45,463 nucleotides of DNA from Mycobacteriales bacterium (GCA_035995165.1 DASYKU010000002.1:1-45463), one strand, 5' to 3'; shown: positions 1 to 7,301, counted from the stretch's first letter. The notes: generated by a model from the letters alone, not told the origin. Translations and numbers: made by a program.

Positions 1-3
1 CCA

Positions 4-375
4 GGGGGTGAAAGGTTTCGACTTCGGACGTCGAGACAGGGGAAGCGGGCCGAGGAAGGCAACGATGATCTCGTTAATCCACCCGTTGCAAACTACAAGC
101 GCCAACATCAGTTCGCGCTCTGAGGTCGCCCTCGCCGCTTAGGTGAGGTAGATCTCCGTCAGCCCGGGAGTGCTTCCGGCCCGGTTCCTGGCGTCAGCGA
201 GGAAGCTCACCTGGGTGATCGGTCGCGGATCGCCCAGGGACAACTCACAGCGACTGGGCCCGTCACACCGGCTTGCTCTGAAGACCGGTGGGGCCGAGTA
301 GAGACATCACGAGCTGCGCCCGGAGAAGCCCTGTCAAACCGCCGGAGGACGCGGGTTCGATTCCCGCCACCTCCA
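4..375 (+). ncRNA. ssrA: tmRNA (transfer-messenger RNA)
   Basis: The tmRNA rescues ribosomes stalled on broken mRNA and tags the nascent peptide for proteolysis. The 5' end GGGGGTG (4-10) pairs with CACCTCC (368-374) as a 7-bp acceptor stem with one G-U pair, and A375 is the discriminator. The next bases are CGA, so CCA is probably added post-transcriptionally. The 5' segment GTGAAAGGTTTCGACTTC and the T arm around GCGGGTTCGATTCCCGC (about 351-367) are hallmark tmRNA sequences. A resume codon GCA lies at 88-90. From it the tag reads ANYKRQHQFAL and stops at TGA 121-123, while the next frame ends in EVALAA with TAG at 140-142 (see findings). SmpB is not in the window. Identity is very secure; the exact ends are good to a few bases. 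Confidence 0.95.
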
Positions 376-378
376 CGA

Positions 379-757
379 GTGACCGGTGGCCCCTGCCCGC
401 GGAAAGCGCGGGCCAGGGGTCGCTCTCTTTGTCTGCCGCGGGGGCGACCCCCGCGGGCCCCGCGTTCCGTCTGGTGCGGTTCGAGTAGTGGTCCCGAAGC
501 TCCGCGAGTGACCGGCCCCCGTCGGCGGAAAGCGCGGGCCAGGGGCGCTCTCTTTGTCTGCCGCGGGGGCGACCCCCGCGGATCCCGCGTTCCGTCTGGT
601 GCGGTTCGTGTAGTGGTCCCGAGGGTCCGCGAGTGACCGGCCCCTGTCCGCGGAAAGCGCGGGCCAGGGGCCACTCTCTTTGTCTGCCGCGGGGGCGACC
701 CCCGCGGACCCCGCGTTCCGTCTGGTGCGGTTCGAGTAGTGGTCCCGAAGGTCCACA
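379..757. repeat. three tandem ~125-129 bp double-hairpin repeats
   Basis: Three near-identical copies begin at about 379, 508 and 633, each opening with GTGACCGG and ending near GTGGTCCCGAAG/G. Each copy has a first hairpin (arms CCCCTG..CCGCG and GCGCGGGCCAGGGG around GGAAA), the spacer CTCTCTTTGTCTG and a second hairpin CCGCGGGGG-CGA-CCCCCGCGG. Copies differ by a few substitutions and by small indels in the first arm. The array starts exactly at the tmRNA 3' end. I read it as a duplicated terminator-like cassette rather than coding DNA: the long open frames across it are repeated low-complexity shadows. Confidence 0.85.
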
Positions 758-771
758 CCCAGGCACCTAGG

Positions 772-839
772 CACCTCCTGTCCGCGAAGGCGGACAGGAG
801 GTGTTTCGTCTGTCTGCCGCGGGGGGCCGAGGCCCCGCG
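772..839. terminator. strong hairpin terminator after the repeat array
   Basis: A perfect 14-bp stem, CACCTCCTGTCCGC (772-785) with GCGGACAGGAGGTG (790-803) around GAAG, is followed by TTTCGTCTGTCTG. A second GC-rich hairpin (CGCGGGG near 818-825 with CCCCGCG at 833-839) follows. The linker GTCTGCCGCGGGG is the same as in the upstream repeats, so this is probably a fourth, diverged member of the family. It would end transcription from ssrA or insulate it from the next gene. Confidence 0.7.
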
Positions 840-1006
840 AACCCACGTCCCGGCGGCCCGCCGACCGATCGGGTCGCCGCGTATGCCGTGCTCTTCGGGT
901 CCGCCCGGGAGGCCGTCACCGCTTCGTCGACCGCCGGTCGGGCGAGCTCCTGGACAACGTCAACTCGCTCACCAGCAAGACCGGCGGTGCCCGAACCAGG
1001 CCCGGC
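840..1006. other. intergenic stretch, possible coding remnant
   Basis: No complete gene is visible. On the plus strand one frame reads AAYAVLFGSAREAVT and, after a one-base shift, the next reads RFVDRRSGELLDNVNSL. This has the feel of a frameshifted gene remnant, but I do not recognise a family. Chance open reading in GC-rich DNA is equally possible. Confidence 0.25.
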
Positions 1007-1381
1007 CTAGGGCAACGGGGAGGCGTCGCCGACCAGCCAGCGATGCCCGTACGGATCCCAGAAGGCGCCCTGCCGGTGCGGACCCCAGGGCGTCGCATGG
1101 TCGCGGACCGGGTCGTCGCAGACGGCGCCGGCGGCGACCGCGCGGGCGACGACCGCGTCCGGGTCGGCGGTGAAGACCTCGATCCGGGCCGTCGTCGTCC
1201 CGGCGGCGGACGGCGTGGACCACGCGTTGCCCTGCGGCGAGGCCAGGAAGAACGGGGCGCCGTCGACCGACAGCCCGACGACCGAGCCGAGGTCCCAGAG
1301 CACGGTGGCGCCGAGCGCGCGCCGATACCAGTCCGTGGCCGCCGCCGCGTCCGGCACCGCGAGCATGACTGAGATCCGCAT
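1007..1381 (-). CDS. glyoxalase/VOC (PhnB-like) family protein
   Basis: A 124-residue protein with a single vicinal-oxygen-chelate domain. It opens with the first beta strand of the VOC fold (SVMLAVPDAAAATDWYRRALGA), has the mid-domain RIEVFTADPDAVVARAVAAGA segment typical of PhnB/glyoxalase-like proteins, and ends in FWDPYGHRWLVGD, the characteristic second metal-side strand. Substrates vary widely in this family (bleomycin-binding, dioxygenase-like and isomerase-like members), so no reaction is assigned. The ATG (1379-1381) shares one base with the TGA of the upstream XRE gene (TGATG), so the two are translationally coupled and probably co-regulated. Confidence 0.85.
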   Translation of the reverse strand: MRISVMLAVPDAAAATDWYRRALGATVLWDLGSVVGLSVDGAPFFLASPQGNAWSTPSAAGTTTARIEVFTADPDAVVARAVAAGAVCDDPVRDHATPWGPHRQGAFWDPYGHRWLVGDASPLP

Positions 1382-1656
1382 CAGGGGATCGGGCGGCCTT
1401 CGACGTCGACGAACAGGTCGCCGATGGCGATGTTGAACGCCCCGGCCAGCCGCCAGAGGCCCAGTACGTTCAGGCCGCGCTGACCGCGCTCGACCTGGCC
1501 GATGAACGTGCGGTGCATCCCGGCCGCCTCGGCCAGTTGCTCTTGCGACCAGCCGCGGCTGACCCGGAGCAGCTTGATCCGCAGCCCGAACGCCTTCAGC
1601 CGGGCCCGGTCCTCCGGTCCCGCGGCACTCTCGGTCGCGTCGCTCTGCTCCGCCAT
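1381..1656 (-). CDS. XRE-family helix-turn-helix regulator
   Basis: A 91-residue DNA-binding protein consisting almost entirely of one HTH_XRE domain: LRIKLLRVSRGWSQEQLAEAAGMHRTFIGQVERGQRGL (about 25-62), with the SQEQLA and R-x-FIGQVERG helices well preserved. The ATG at 1656 is chosen because GGTGG lies just upstream and the domain needs no longer N-terminus; in-frame starts further upstream are possible. It probably regulates itself and the coupled VOC gene. A 35-bp interrupted palindrome lies upstream at 1715-1749. Confidence 0.85.
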   Translation of the reverse strand: MAEQSDATESAAGPEDRARLKAFGLRIKLLRVSRGWSQEQLAEAAGMHRTFIGQVERGQRGLNVLGLWRLAGAFNIAIGDLFVDVEGRPIP

Positions 1657-1714
1657 GTCACCACCGTCCGCTCCGCGTCCCGCAGACAGTAGGGACTGCA
1701 TCGCCTTCACTCCA

Positions 1715-1749
1715 CCGCAATGATGCATCACCGGGAAGCATCCTTGCGG
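1715..1749. promoter_or_regulatory. inverted repeat in the XRE/SBP divergent region
   Basis: CCGCAATGATGC (1715-1726) faces GCATCCTTGCGG (1738-1749): 11 of 12 positions pair around an 11-base spacer. Inside it lies the perfect palindrome TGATGCATCA (1721-1730). It sits between the divergent XRE and solute-binding protein genes. It is a good candidate operator for the XRE protein or part of a divergent promoter; function is inferred only. Confidence 0.5.
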
Positions 1750-1876
1750 CGCGGGGGTCCGATCAGCGGGCAGGTGCGGAGACGGACGGCCGAGGACGAT
1801 CTTGCTCAATGAGCAGCAGATGTGCATCATGAAAGCGCCATCTGTCATCACTCCCTCTCGTCCGAGGAGTCGCCTC

Positions 1877-3052
1877 ATGCTGCCCCGACATCGGTCCCGG
1901 TTCCTGCTCGCCGTCGCGCTGGCCGCCGCCCTCGCGGCCGGGTGCTCGACCGGCGGCCCGGCCGCGGGGGAGGGCGGTCAGTCGGCCGCGGCCGGCGACA
2001 ACAGCCTGCGCGGCATCTGCCCCGCCACCGTGGTCGTGCAGACGTCGTGGTTCACCCAGATCGAGCACTTCGCCGCGTACGAACTGCTCGGGCGCGGCTA
2101 CACGGTGGACCCGGCCCGCAAGCGGGTCACCGGCCCGCTGGTCTCGCACGGCGTCGACACCGGCGTCCGGATCGAGATCCGGGCCGGCGGTCCGGCCATC
2201 GGCTTCCAGCAGGTCTCGGCCCAGATGTACGCGGACCGCTCGATCACCCTCGGCATGATCCCGCTCGACGAGGCCATCCAGAACTCGAAGGACCAGCCGG
2301 TCACCGGCGTGATGACCCCGTACGACGTGGATCCGCTGGTGATCATGTGGGATCCGAAGACGCACCCGGACTTCGGCACGATCGCCGACATCGGCCAGAC
2401 CGACACCAGGGTCCTGTTCTTCAACGGCGAGCGGACCTACATGGACTACCTGCTCGGCACCGGCCAGCTGCGACAGTCGCAAGTGGACGGTTCGTACGAC
2501 GGGTCGCCGGCCCGGCTGGCCGCCAGCCGGGGTGCGATCGCGGTGCAGGGGTTCGCGACCAGCGAGCCCTGGAAGTGGGAGCACGAGGTGCCGGCCTGGG
2601 GCAAGCCGCTGACGTACCAGCTGGTGGCCGACTCCGGGTATCCCAACTACCGCAACCTGCTCGCGATCCGCTCCGGCGACAAGGGCGCGCTGGCCGGCTG
2701 CCTGCGGAAGCTGGTGCCGATGTTGCAGCGGGCGACGGTCGACTTCATGGCCCGGCCCGACCCTCTCATCCGGACGGTTCTGTCCATCGTGGACTCGACC
2801 CGGCAGCCGTACACGGACTCGGTGGACCGGTCCCGACACGCGGTCGACGTGATGCGGGACGAAGGCCTGGTCACCAACGGCCGTACGAAGATGCTCGGTG
2901 ACTTCGACCCGGCGCGGGTGCAGCGGCTGCTGGACATCGACGGCCCGATCTTCGCCGGCGAGCACAAGGCGCTGCGGCCCGGGCTGGTCGCGACCGACAT
3001 CGCCACCAACGAGTTCCTGGACCCGTCGATCAGCCTGCCGGCCCCGAGATGA
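1877..3052 (+). CDS. ABC-type substrate-binding lipoprotein (nitrate/taurine-like)
   Basis: A 391-residue exported lipoprotein. The N-terminus MLPRHRSRFLLAVALAAALAAGC is a lipoprotein signal with lipobox LAAGC; mature protein starts at Cys23. The ATG at 1877 is preceded by GAGGAG (1864-1869). The body (VVVQTSWFTQIEHFAAYELLG, then ADRSITLGMIPLDEA, VDPLVIMWDPKTHPDFGTIADI and GQLRQSQVDGSY) resembles periplasmic binding proteins of the nitrate/sulfonate/THI5-like type. No permease or ATPase gene is adjacent, so it is an orphan binding subunit or works with a distant transporter. Its stop overlaps the next ATG (ATGA), coupling it to a methyltransferase. Confidence 0.75.
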   Translation: MLPRHRSRFLLAVALAAALAAGCSTGGPAAGEGGQSAAAGDNSLRGICPATVVVQTSWFTQIEHFAAYELLGRGYTVDPARKRVTGPLVSHGVDTGVRIEIRAGGPAIGFQQVSAQMYADRSITLGMIPLDEAIQNSKDQPVTGVMTPYDVDPLVIMWDPKTHPDFGTIADIGQTDTRVLFFNGERTYMDYLLGTGQLRQSQVDGSYDGSPARLAASRGAIAVQGFATSEPWKWEHEVPAWGKPLTYQLVADSGYPNYRNLLAIRSGDKGALAGCLRKLVPMLQRATVDFMARPDPLIRTVLSIVDSTRQPYTDSVDRSRHAVDVMRDEGLVTNGRTKMLGDFDPARVQRLLDIDGPIFAGEHKALRPGLVATDIATNEFLDPSISLPAPR

Positions 3053-3753
3053 CCGGGCGGACCGTGATGCCCGCCGGGACGGACCCGCAGTCCTTCGATC
3101 ACCTGCCGGCTCGCTACGACCGGATCTCGGAACTGCTCGGCACGGACCTGCGGGCCTGGCTGCTGTTCCACCTGCCGGCCCGCGGCGGCCGCGCGGTCGA
3201 GCTCGGCTGCGGCACCGGCGTGCAGACCGCGATGCTGGCCGACCGGTACGACGAGGTGCTCGCCGTCGATCTCTCGGACCCCATGATCGAGTTCGCCCGC
3301 CGGCACCGGCCCCGGCCGAACGTCACGTACCGGCAGCAGGACCTGCGGACGGTCGAGCCGGCCGCGGACGGGCGGTTCGACCTGGTGTTCTCGGCGTACA
3401 CGCTGCACCACGTGGCCGAGCTGGAGTCGGCGCTGCACCGGATCCGCTCGCTGCTGCGGCCCGGCGGGCGGGCGTTGCTGGTGGACCTGGTCGACGACCG
3501 GTCGCCGGTGCCGCGGGCCTGGTTCCGCGGCCGGGCCTGGCGCACGTTCGGCGCCGACCTGCGCGGCCGGCGGCGACCGGTCGGGCCGGCGGTCGAGCTG
3601 CTGCGGCTGCAGCTCGACCGGGACTGGCTCGACCACCAGACGACGGACCGGCTGCGGACCGCCGACGACTGGGACGAGCACTGCCGGGCCGTCTTCCCCG
3701 GCGCCGTACTCGGCTCGCTCGACCGCGCCCGGACCGTGGCCTGGAGCCCATGA
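3049..3753 (+). CDS. class I SAM-dependent methyltransferase
   Basis: A 234-residue protein with the Rossmann SAM-binding core: motif I AVELGCGTGVQT (about 49-60), acidic end of beta2 VLAVDLSDPM, and motif IV/post-motif FDLVFSAYTLHHV followed by LRPGGRALLVDLVD. It belongs to the Methyltransf_11/25-like group; the substrate cannot be read from sequence. Its start overlaps the stop of the binding protein by four bases, an unusual pairing. It ends 50 bases before the znuA start. Confidence 0.85.
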   Translation: MTGRTVMPAGTDPQSFDHLPARYDRISELLGTDLRAWLLFHLPARGGRAVELGCGTGVQTAMLADRYDEVLAVDLSDPMIEFARRHRPRPNVTYRQQDLRTVEPAADGRFDLVFSAYTLHHVAELESALHRIRSLLRPGGRALLVDLVDDRSPVPRAWFRGRAWRTFGADLRGRRRPVGPAVELLRLQLDRDWLDHQTTDRLRTADDWDEHCRAVFPGAVLGSLDRARTVAWSP

Positions 3754-3766
3754 CACAACTCCGAAG

Positions 3767-3803
3767 ATGACAACGGTTTTCAACTTCGCTAGGTTGGGAG
3801 GCG
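3767..3803 (+). promoter_or_regulatory. Zur box and znu promoter
   Basis: TGACAACGGTTTTCA (3768-3782) fits the actinobacterial Zur operator TGAnAAnnnTTnTCA, with arms symmetrical at 12 of 15 positions. It overlaps a -35-like ATGACA (3767-3772). After 17 bases comes a -10-like TAGGTT (3790-3795), placing the transcription start at about 3802-3803, on the GTG of znuA. Zn-Zur bound here would block the promoter when zinc is plentiful. The box is convincing; promoter element assignment is inference. Confidence 0.8.
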
Positions 3804-4750
3804 TGAGAATCCGAGGGGTGGCCGTCGTCGTGGCGGCCGGGGCGCTCGCCCTGGCCGGCTGCGGCACGACGACCGGCAGCACCACCGGCAGCGCGGCGCG
3901 CCAGGACGGCGGCACGGCGATCGACGTCGTCGCCACGACCCCGGTCGTCGCCGACTTCGTCCGCAACGTCGGCGGCGGCCGGGTGCACGTCGACCAGATC
4001 CTCAAGCCCGGCCTCGACCCGCACGACTACGAGCCCTCGCCGGCCGACGTCCAGGCCATCGCCGACGCCGACGTCGTGGTCAAGAGCGGCGTCGGCCTGG
4101 AGCACTGGCTGGACGACACGGTCAGCTCGTCCGGGTACGGCGGCCAGGTCGTCGACAGCAGCCACGGCGTCACGATCCGGCCCGGCGACTCCGCGGACCC
4201 GATGGGCGATCCGCACATCTGGCACGACCCGGCCGACGCCTCGATCATGGTCGGCAACATCGCGGCCGCGCTGGAGAGCAAGGACCCGGCCGGCGCGGCC
4301 ACCTACCAGAAGAACGCCACCGCGTACCAGGCGCAGCTGGCGGCGCTGGACGCGCGCGACAAGGCCGAGATCGCCTCGATCCCGGCGGCCCAGCGACAGC
4401 TGGTGACCAACCACGACGCGTTCGGCTACTACTGCGCCCGGTACGGGATCACGTTCGTCGGCTCGATCATCCCGAGCTTCGACAGTTCGGCCGAGCTGTC
4501 CGGCAAGGAGCTGTCCGACCTGGTCACCAGGATCAAGCAGACCGGCGTGCGAGCCGTGTTCTCGGAGTCGTCGCTGCCGCCGAAGACCGCGCAGACGGTC
4601 GCCCAGGAGGCCGGCGTGCAGGTGGTCGGCGGCGAGGACTCGCTGTTCGCGGACGGGCTCGGGCCGGTCGGCTCGCCCGGCGGGACGTACCTGGGGGCCG
4701 AGCGGCACAACACCGACACGATCGTGAAGGCGCTGGGCGGGCGTGTCTGA
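3803..4750 (+). CDS. znuA: zinc ABC transporter substrate-binding lipoprotein ZnuA
   Basis: A 315-residue cluster A-I metal-binding protein that captures zinc outside the membrane for ZnuBC. Signal VRIRGVAVVVAAGALALAGC has lipobox LAGC (Cys20). Family metal ligands are visible at His74 (DPHDYEPSP), His138/His141 (PHIWHDP) and His204 (TNHDAFGYY), plus the late VVGGEDSLF segment. There is no long His-rich loop. An ATG 36 bases upstream lies inside the Zur box and is not used. GTG 3803 has GGAGG only one base away, too close for a standard ribosome site, which fits a leaderless transcript from the predicted start. It overlaps znuC by eight bases. The Zur box and the zur gene at the operon end argue for zinc rather than manganese. 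Confidence 0.92.
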   Translation: MRIRGVAVVVAAGALALAGCGTTTGSTTGSAARQDGGTAIDVVATTPVVADFVRNVGGGRVHVDQILKPGLDPHDYEPSPADVQAIADADVVVKSGVGLEHWLDDTVSSSGYGGQVVDSSHGVTIRPGDSADPMGDPHIWHDPADASIMVGNIAAALESKDPAGAATYQKNATAYQAQLAALDARDKAEIASIPAAQRQLVTNHDAFGYYCARYGITFVGSIIPSFDSSAELSGKELSDLVTRIKQTGVRAVFSESSLPPKTAQTVAQEAGVQVVGGEDSLFADGLGPVGSPGGTYLGAERHNTDTIVKALGGRV

Positions 4751-5498
4751 CGTCGCGCTGCGGTTCGAGCACGCCAGCCTCGCGTACGGCCGGGCGACCG
4801 TCGTCGAGGACGTCGACGGCATCGTCCACAGTGGACAGGCGGTCGCCCTGATCGGCCCGAACGGCGCGGGCAAGTCGACGCTGCTGCGCTCCGTGCTCGG
4901 GCTGGTGGACGTGGTCGGGGGCCGGGTCGAGGTGCTCGGCCGGGCGCCGGCCAAGGCCCGCCGCGAGGTCGCGTACGTCCCGCAGGTCGACACGCTCGAC
5001 GCCCAGTTCCCGATCTCGGTCGGCCAGGTCGTGCTGATGGGGCGGTACCGCGACGTCGGCTGGCTGCGCCGGCCCGGCGCGGCCGACAGGGCGATCGCGG
5101 CCGAGGCGCTGGCGCAGGTCGGGCTGGCCGACCGGAGCCGGGACCGGTTCGGCACGCTGTCCGGCGGGCAGCGGCAGCGGGTCCTGCTGGCCCGGGCGAT
5201 CGCCCAGCAGCCGCGGCTGCTGCTGCTGGACGAGCCGTTCAACGGGGTCGACGCGGTCAGCCAGCAGGCGCTGCTGCAGGCGCTCACGGCGCTGCAGGAG
5301 CAGGGCGCCGCGGTCGTCGTCTCCACCCACGACCTCGCGCTGGCCCACCTCGCCTGCGACGAGGTCTGCCTGCTCAACCGGCACCAGGTCGCGTTCGGGC
5401 CGACCGAGGCGACGCTGACCCCGGAGCTGCTGCGGGCCGCGTACGGGGGACAGGCGCTGGCCGTCAGCGGCGACGACGCGGTGATCGTGGCCCGGTGA
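4743..5498 (+). CDS. znuC: zinc ABC transporter ATP-binding protein ZnuC
   Basis: A 251-residue ABC ATPase that powers zinc import through the membrane subunits encoded downstream. Walker A is GPNGAGKST (38-46), Q-loop around YVPQ (78-81), signature LSGGQ (139-143), Walker B LLLLDEP (159-165) and H-loop STHD (His196). Starts at GTG 4743 inside the znuA end and its TGA overlaps the permease start (GTGATG), so translation is coupled. Length and motifs are normal for the ZnuC/MntB group. Confidence 0.93.
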   Translation: MSDVALRFEHASLAYGRATVVEDVDGIVHSGQAVALIGPNGAGKSTLLRSVLGLVDVVGGRVEVLGRAPAKARREVAYVPQVDTLDAQFPISVGQVVLMGRYRDVGWLRRPGAADRAIAAEALAQVGLADRSRDRFGTLSGGQRQRVLLARAIAQQPRLLLLDEPFNGVDAVSQQALLQALTALQEQGAAVVVSTHDLALAHLACDEVCLLNRHQVAFGPTEATLTPELLRAAYGGQALAVSGDDAVIVAR

Positions 5499-6343
5499 TG
5501 TCGTTCCTGCTCGATCCGTTCCACAGCGCGTTCATGCAGCGGGCGCTGCTGGAGGCGCTGCTGCTCGGGGTGGTCGCCGCGATCGTGAGCGTGTTCGTGG
5601 TGCTGCGCCGGCTGGCGTTCGTCTCCGACGTGCTCACCCACACCGTGTTCCCGGGCGTGGTGATCGGCTTCCTGGTCGCCGGCACCGGCGGGATCGTCTG
5701 GGGCGCGCTGGTCTTCGCGGTGCTGTCGGCGGTGCTGCTGACCGTGCTGGCGGCGCGGGCCCGGGTGACCGAGGACGCGTCGATGGCGATCGTGCTCACC
5801 GGGTTCTTCGCGTTCGGGGTGATCCTAGTGTCGCGGCGGGCCGGGTTCACCACCGACCTGACCGCGTTCCTGTTCGGGCGAATCCTCACCGTGGACCGCA
5901 CCCAGATCCTGGTCACGGCGGTGCTCGGCGCGATCGTGCTGCTGCTGCTCGGGCTGCTGGGCAAGGAGTTGCTGCTGCGGGCGTTCGACCCGGCCGGCGC
6001 CGAGGCCCGCGGCTACCGGGTGCTGCTGCTGGACCTCGTGCTCAACCTGGCCGTCGCGCTGGTGGTCGTGGCCGCCGTCCGGGCCGTGGGCACGGTGCTG
6101 GTCATCGCGCTGCTGGTGGTGCCGGGCGCGGCCGGCCGGCTGCTGTCCGACCGGCTGGCCGGGATCACGCTGGCCGCGATCGTGGTGGCCGCGCTCGGCG
6201 GCTGGCTCGGGCTCGTCGCGTCCTGGCAGGCCTCGGTCAACCACGGGCTGCGGCTGGCCTCCGGCGCCACCGTCGTCCTCGTCCTCGTCGTCCTGTACGG
6301 GCTGGCCGCCGGCGTCGCCGCCCTCCGGAAGGCCCGCGCATGA
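5498..6343 (+). CDS. znuB: zinc ABC transporter permease (first)
   Basis: An ABC-3 family membrane subunit of about 281 residues, with 8-9 hydrophobic segments. The LRRLAFVSDVLTHTVFPGVVIGFL segment (about 36-59) and the coupling region GKELLLRAFDPAGAEARGY (about 155) are typical. Translation can start at GTG 5495 or ATG 5498; both overlap the znuC stop. The reading frame ends at TGA 6341-6343 and overlaps a tiny ORF by ATGA. A second, clearly paralogous permease follows, so the pore may be a heterodimer. Confidence 0.9.
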   Translation: MSFLLDPFHSAFMQRALLEALLLGVVAAIVSVFVVLRRLAFVSDVLTHTVFPGVVIGFLVAGTGGIVWGALVFAVLSAVLLTVLAARARVTEDASMAIVLTGFFAFGVILVSRRAGFTTDLTAFLFGRILTVDRTQILVTAVLGAIVLLLLGLLGKELLLRAFDPAGAEARGYRVLLLDLVLNLAVALVVVAAVRAVGTVLVIALLVVPGAAGRLLSDRLAGITLAAIVVAALGGWLGLVASWQASVNHGLRLASGATVVLVLVVLYGLAAGVAALRKARA

Positions 6344-6417
6344 GCACGCGCGAGGGCTCGCAGCGCGTGCCGGGAGCGACGAGGGCCGACCGGCCGGAGT
6401 CCGAGGAGCGGGAGTGA
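6340..6417 (+). CDS. 25-codon small ORF linking the two permeases
   Basis: ATG 6340 overlaps the first permease stop (ATGA), and TGA 6415-6417 overlaps the GTG start of the second (GTGA). The peptide MSTREGSQRVPGATRADRPE.. is 25 residues, charged and hydrophilic, with no membrane segment. Its first third contains an 8-bp inverted repeat GCACGCGC (6344-6351)/GCGCGTGC (6363-6370). It may be a real microprotein or just a spacer kept open so that ribosomes run on to the next gene. No homologue is recognised. Confidence 0.4.
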   Translation: MSTREGSQRVPGATRADRPESEERE

Positions 6418-7301
6418 GCTTGTTCGCGGACGACTATGCGCGGCGCGCCTTGGTCGAGGCGGTGCTGGTGGGCGCGCTGTGCGGGCTGGTCGGCGTGCAC
6501 GTGGTGCTGCGGCGACTGTCGTTCTTCACGATGGCGATGACGCACGCGACGTTCCCGGGCGTGGTGCTCGCCGCGCTGGCCGGCGTGGACCTGCTGCTCG
6601 GCTCGGGCCTGTTCGGCATCCTGGTCGTGCTCGGGGTGGCCTGGCTGTCGCAGCGGCCGCGCAGCGACTCGACCGCCGCGGTCGGGGTGGTGCTCTCGGC
6701 CGGGTTCGCGCTCGGGGTCGCGCTGCTGTCGGCCCAGTCGGGGTTCAGCCGGGACCTCTCGGCGTACCTGGTCGGCTCGATCATCACGGTCCAGACCGGC
6801 GACCTGGTCAAGACCGCGCTGGTGCTGGTGGCGGTCGCGCTCACGCTGGCCGCGGTCGGCAAGGAGCTGGTGTTCGGGGCGTTCGACCGGGACGGGCTGG
6901 TCGCGGCCGGTTACCCGGCGGCCCGGCTCGACCTGCTCCTGCTGCTGCTGGTCGAGCTGACCGTGGTCACCTCGGTGCCCGCGGTCGGCACCGTGCAGGC
7001 GGTGGCGCTGGTGGTCGCGCCGGCCGCGGCGGCCCGGCTCTGGTGCGAGCGCATCGGGCCGACCACGATCGTCGCGGTCGGGCTGGGTATGGCCAGCGGC
7101 GTGGTCGGTCTCGCGGTCTCCCAGGCGTACGAGGTGGCGGCGGGGGCGGCGATCGTGCTGGCCGCGTGCGCGTTCTTCGTCCTGTCCGTACTGCTGGCGC
7201 CGCTGGTCCGGCAGCGTCCGGCGGCCGGTCCCGTGCCGGTCAACGCCGCCGGTGGCAACATAGGCATGCCTAACGCAGGCGGGAGGAACGTCGATGCCTG
7301 A
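6414..7301 (+). CDS. zinc ABC transporter permease (second)
   Basis: A 295-residue ABC-3 permease paralogous to the upstream one: VHVVLRRLSFFTMAMTHATFPGVVLAAL (about 24-51) and GKELVFGAFDRDGLVAAGYP (about 147) match the same family landmarks. GTG 6414 is preceded by GAGGAGCGGGAG. The last ~25 residues are hydrophilic and run over the zur start; zur ATG 7294 lies eight bases before this gene ends. With only one ATPase in the operon, the two permeases most likely form a heterodimer, or one is a spare. Confidence 0.9.
   Translation: MSLFADDYARRALVEAVLVGALCGLVGVHVVLRRLSFFTMAMTHATFPGVVLAALAGVDLLLGSGLFGILVVLGVAWLSQRPRSDSTAAVGVVLSAGFALGVALLSAQSGFSRDLSAYLVGSIITVQTGDLVKTALVLVAVALTLAAVGKELVFGAFDRDGLVAAGYPAARLDLLLLLLVELTVVTSVPAVGTVQAVALVVAPAAAARLWCERIGPTTIVAVGLGMASGVVGLAVSQAYEVAAGAAIVLAACAFFVLSVLLAPLVRQRPAAGPVPVNAAGGNIGMPNAGGRNVDA

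Noticed and set aside
379-757. Possible CRISPR array
   Set aside because: The whole 125-129 bp unit is repeated, with no short constant repeat plus variable spacers and no cas genes.
207-846. Several overlapping open frames of 85-183 codons across the repeat array
   Set aside because: They are the same repeat read in different frames, all Arg/Gly/Pro-rich with no ribosome site; the array is better explained as hairpin cassettes.
3323-5641. 772-codon frame antisense to the methyltransferase and znu genes
   Set aside because: It is antisense to well-recognised genes with typical GC3 shadow composition (Arg/Gly/Asp-rich) and no domains.
6344-6370. Inverted repeat GCACGCGC/GCGCGTGC as a terminator between permeases
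   Set aside because: There is no T tract, the loop is 11 bases, and the next gene is translationally coupled, so an internal terminator is unlikely.
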